Source of the DNA: JACDAN01 sp963801855 | Lineage (GTDB): Bacteria > Actinomycetota > Thermoleophilia > Gaiellales > Gaiellaceae | Length of the DNA: 64,000 bases | Direction: 5' to 3' | Assembly: GCA_963801855.1 (NCBI GenBank) | Contig: CAWDGK010000002.1 | Coordinates: 124,001 to 188,000 of the forward strand | In this document: piece by piece, positions 62,888-64,000 of the stretch | Position numbering within the stretch: position 1 is the first letter of the stretch | Layout: every line of letters begins with the position of its first letter | The notes under the pieces: generated by a model | Told to the model about the DNA's origin: nothing | What the model saw: only the letters and a program-made list of their open reading frames with translations | The model's database searches: none | Translations under genes and position numbers: made by a program

Positions 62888-64000
62888 CGTCAGCGGTCTG
62901 CGCTCCGATGTCACGACGGTACTGCATGCCGTCGAACGAGATTCGGGCCGCCGCGGCATACGCCGCGTCGCGCGCGTCGGCAAGCGAGGCCCCGAGCGCG
63001 GTCACGTTGAGCACTCTTCCGCCGTTCGTGACCAGTCGGCCGCCTTGCAGAGCGGTGCCCGCATGGAAGACCAACGCGTCGGTCTCTGCCTCCGCGATCC
63101 CCTCAATGGCCGTGCCGGAGTCGCTCCCGCCCGGATAGTCGCGACCGGCGAGCACGATCGTGACGGCGGCTTCGTCCTGGACGTCGATCGTCACGTCTCC
63201 CAGGTCGCCGGTAGCTGCGGCGGCGAGCGCGTCGAGGAGATCGCTCCGGACTCGCGGAAGGATCGCCTGAGTCTCCGGGTCTCCGAACCGACAGTTGAAC
63301 TCGAGCACCTTCGGCCCGTCCTCGGTCAGCATCAGGCCGGCATAGAGGAGGCCGACGAACGGCGCGCCTCTCGACGCGAGCTCCGCGAGCACGGGCCGGT
63401 GCACCGAATCCACGAGGTCAGCGACCTCCGACTCGCCAAGCTCGGCGAGCGGGGAGAACGCACCCATCCCGCCGGTATTCGGACCCTCGTCTCCGTCCCG
63501 GATCCGCTTGAAGTCGCGGGCCGCCGCGAACGGAACGGCGTTCACCCCGTCGGAAAGCGCGAAGAGCGAGACCTCTTCACCCTGCAGGAGCTCCTCGATG
63601 ACGAGTGGCTGCCCGAGGCGGCTCGACTCTCGGAGGGCCACGTCGAGCGACTGCTGGTCGGGGCAGACGAAAACGCCTTTTCCCGCGGCGAGACCGTCGA
63701 CCTTGACCACGCAGGGCGGTCGCGCGACGGCCATGGTCTCGGCCGTCCGGACTCCGGCCGTTCGCATCACGTCCTTCGCGAAGCTCTTCGAGCCTTCGAT
63801 CCGTGCTGCCGCCCTGCTCGGGCCGAAGACCGCGAGCCCGGCGTGGCGGAGCTCGTCGGCGACGCCGTTCACGAGCGGTGCATCAGGACCGATGACGACG
63901 AGATCTGCGTCCAGGCCGCGTGCGAGATCGCGTAGTCCTTCGCCGTCTTCGGCACGGATCGGGTGACATTCGCCGACTTGGGCGATTCCCGGGTTCCCGG
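62877..64000 (-). CDS. purD: phosphoribosylamine-glycine ligase, 5' end outside the window
   Basis: The gene runs off the right edge; 374 codons are visible, beginning PGNPGIAQVGECHPI and DLARGLDADLVVIGPDAPLV. ATP-grasp blocks follow: FGPSRAAARIEGSKSFAKDV, VVKVDGLAAGKGVFVCPDQQ, VIEELLQGEEVSLFALSDGV, PNTGGMGAFSP and GLMLTEDGPKVLEFNCRFGD. It makes GAR from phosphoribosylamine and glycine. Only some 20-30 N-terminal residues are missing by family length. It stands upstream of purE, unlike operons where purD comes last. Confidence 0.94.
   Translation of the reverse strand, partial: GNPGIAQVGECHPIRAEDGEGLRDLARGLDADLVVIGPDAPLVNGVADELRHAGLAVFGPSRAAARIEGSKSFAKDVMRTAGVRTAETMAVARPPCVVKVDGLAAGKGVFVCPDQQSLDVALRESSRLGQPLVIEELLQGEEVSLFALSDGVNAVPFAAARDFKRIRDGDEGPNTGGMGAFSPLAELGESEVADLVDSVHRPVLAELASRGAPFVGLLYAGLMLTEDGPKVLEFNCRFGDPETQAILPRVRSDLLDALAAAATGDLGDVTIDVQDEAAVTIVLAGRDYPGGSDSGTAIEGIAEAETDALVFHAGTALQGGRLVTNGGRVLNVTALGASLADARDAAYAAAARISFDGMQYRRDIGAQTADVGT

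Overview
The window reads as one contiguous stretch of a GC-rich bacterial chromosome, most likely an actinobacterium of the Thermoleophilia/Gaiella kind. That placement is inference, from the high GC, frequent GTG/TTG starts, a MarP-like CvpA-trypsin protease, a fused homocysteine methyltransferase/MTHFR, the PurS-PurQ-PurL form of FGAM synthase, caa3-type CtaG, cystathionine beta-synthase beside cystathionine gamma-synthase, and many short LysE, VOC, GNAT and LuxR proteins. No rRNA, CRISPR array, intact transposase or integrase was seen. Four tRNAs (Asp, Lys, Glu, Val) lie between 3.9 and 20.0 kb.

Layout. 0-4 kb: arylsulfatase tail, cation/proton antiporter, then a 2.2-kb ECF-sigma/membrane-protein/LuxR cassette lying between an intact tRNA-Asp and a 40-bp copy of its 3' half. 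4-10 kb: SnoaL-like protein, MarP-like protease, methionine-cycle enzyme with a 0.55-kb hairpin-rich leader region, Clp-fold membrane protease and SDR. 9.7-13.5 kb: a tightly packed rightward run of D-aminopeptidase, ECF sigma, an 82-residue protein, cyclodeaminase-like protein, intracellular subtilase and GAF protein, ending in a hairpin; this is my best candidate for an undescribed system. 13.5-23 kb: small repeat protein, MFS-cyclic-nucleotide-domain fusion, tRNAs, LysE, arginase, AI-2E-type permease and two frame-broken secreted proteins, one behind a structured leader that could hide its ribosome binding site. 23-27 kb: SDR, glycogen debranching enzyme and glycosyltransferase. 27-32 kb: metallo-hydrolase, transsulfuration enzymes and a YcaQ-like protein.

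Purine biosynthesis dominates the rest. Reading leftward from the right edge, the genes are purD, purE, purB, purC, purS, purQ, then about 20 kb of unrelated genes, then purL, purF, a 1.1-kb rightward pair (ctaG and a small membrane protein), then purM, purN, purH. All are on the minus strand and from purE to purH follow the classical operon order, so this looks like an ancestral pur operon split by two insertions. The larger insertion carries a polyamine/GABA uptake and catabolism cluster: gabT, potA, potD, potB, potC, aldehyde dehydrogenase, APC permease and a class III aminotransferase, all leftward and mostly overlapping.

Sequence quality matters here. Between about 18 and 62 kb at least a dozen genes, including the biosynthetic genes purL and purB and each of potA, potB, potC and potD, are interrupted by single-base shifts, many beside short homopolymers. 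I read most as sequencing or assembly indels, not decay, and annotate each such gene as one locus with the shift positions stated.
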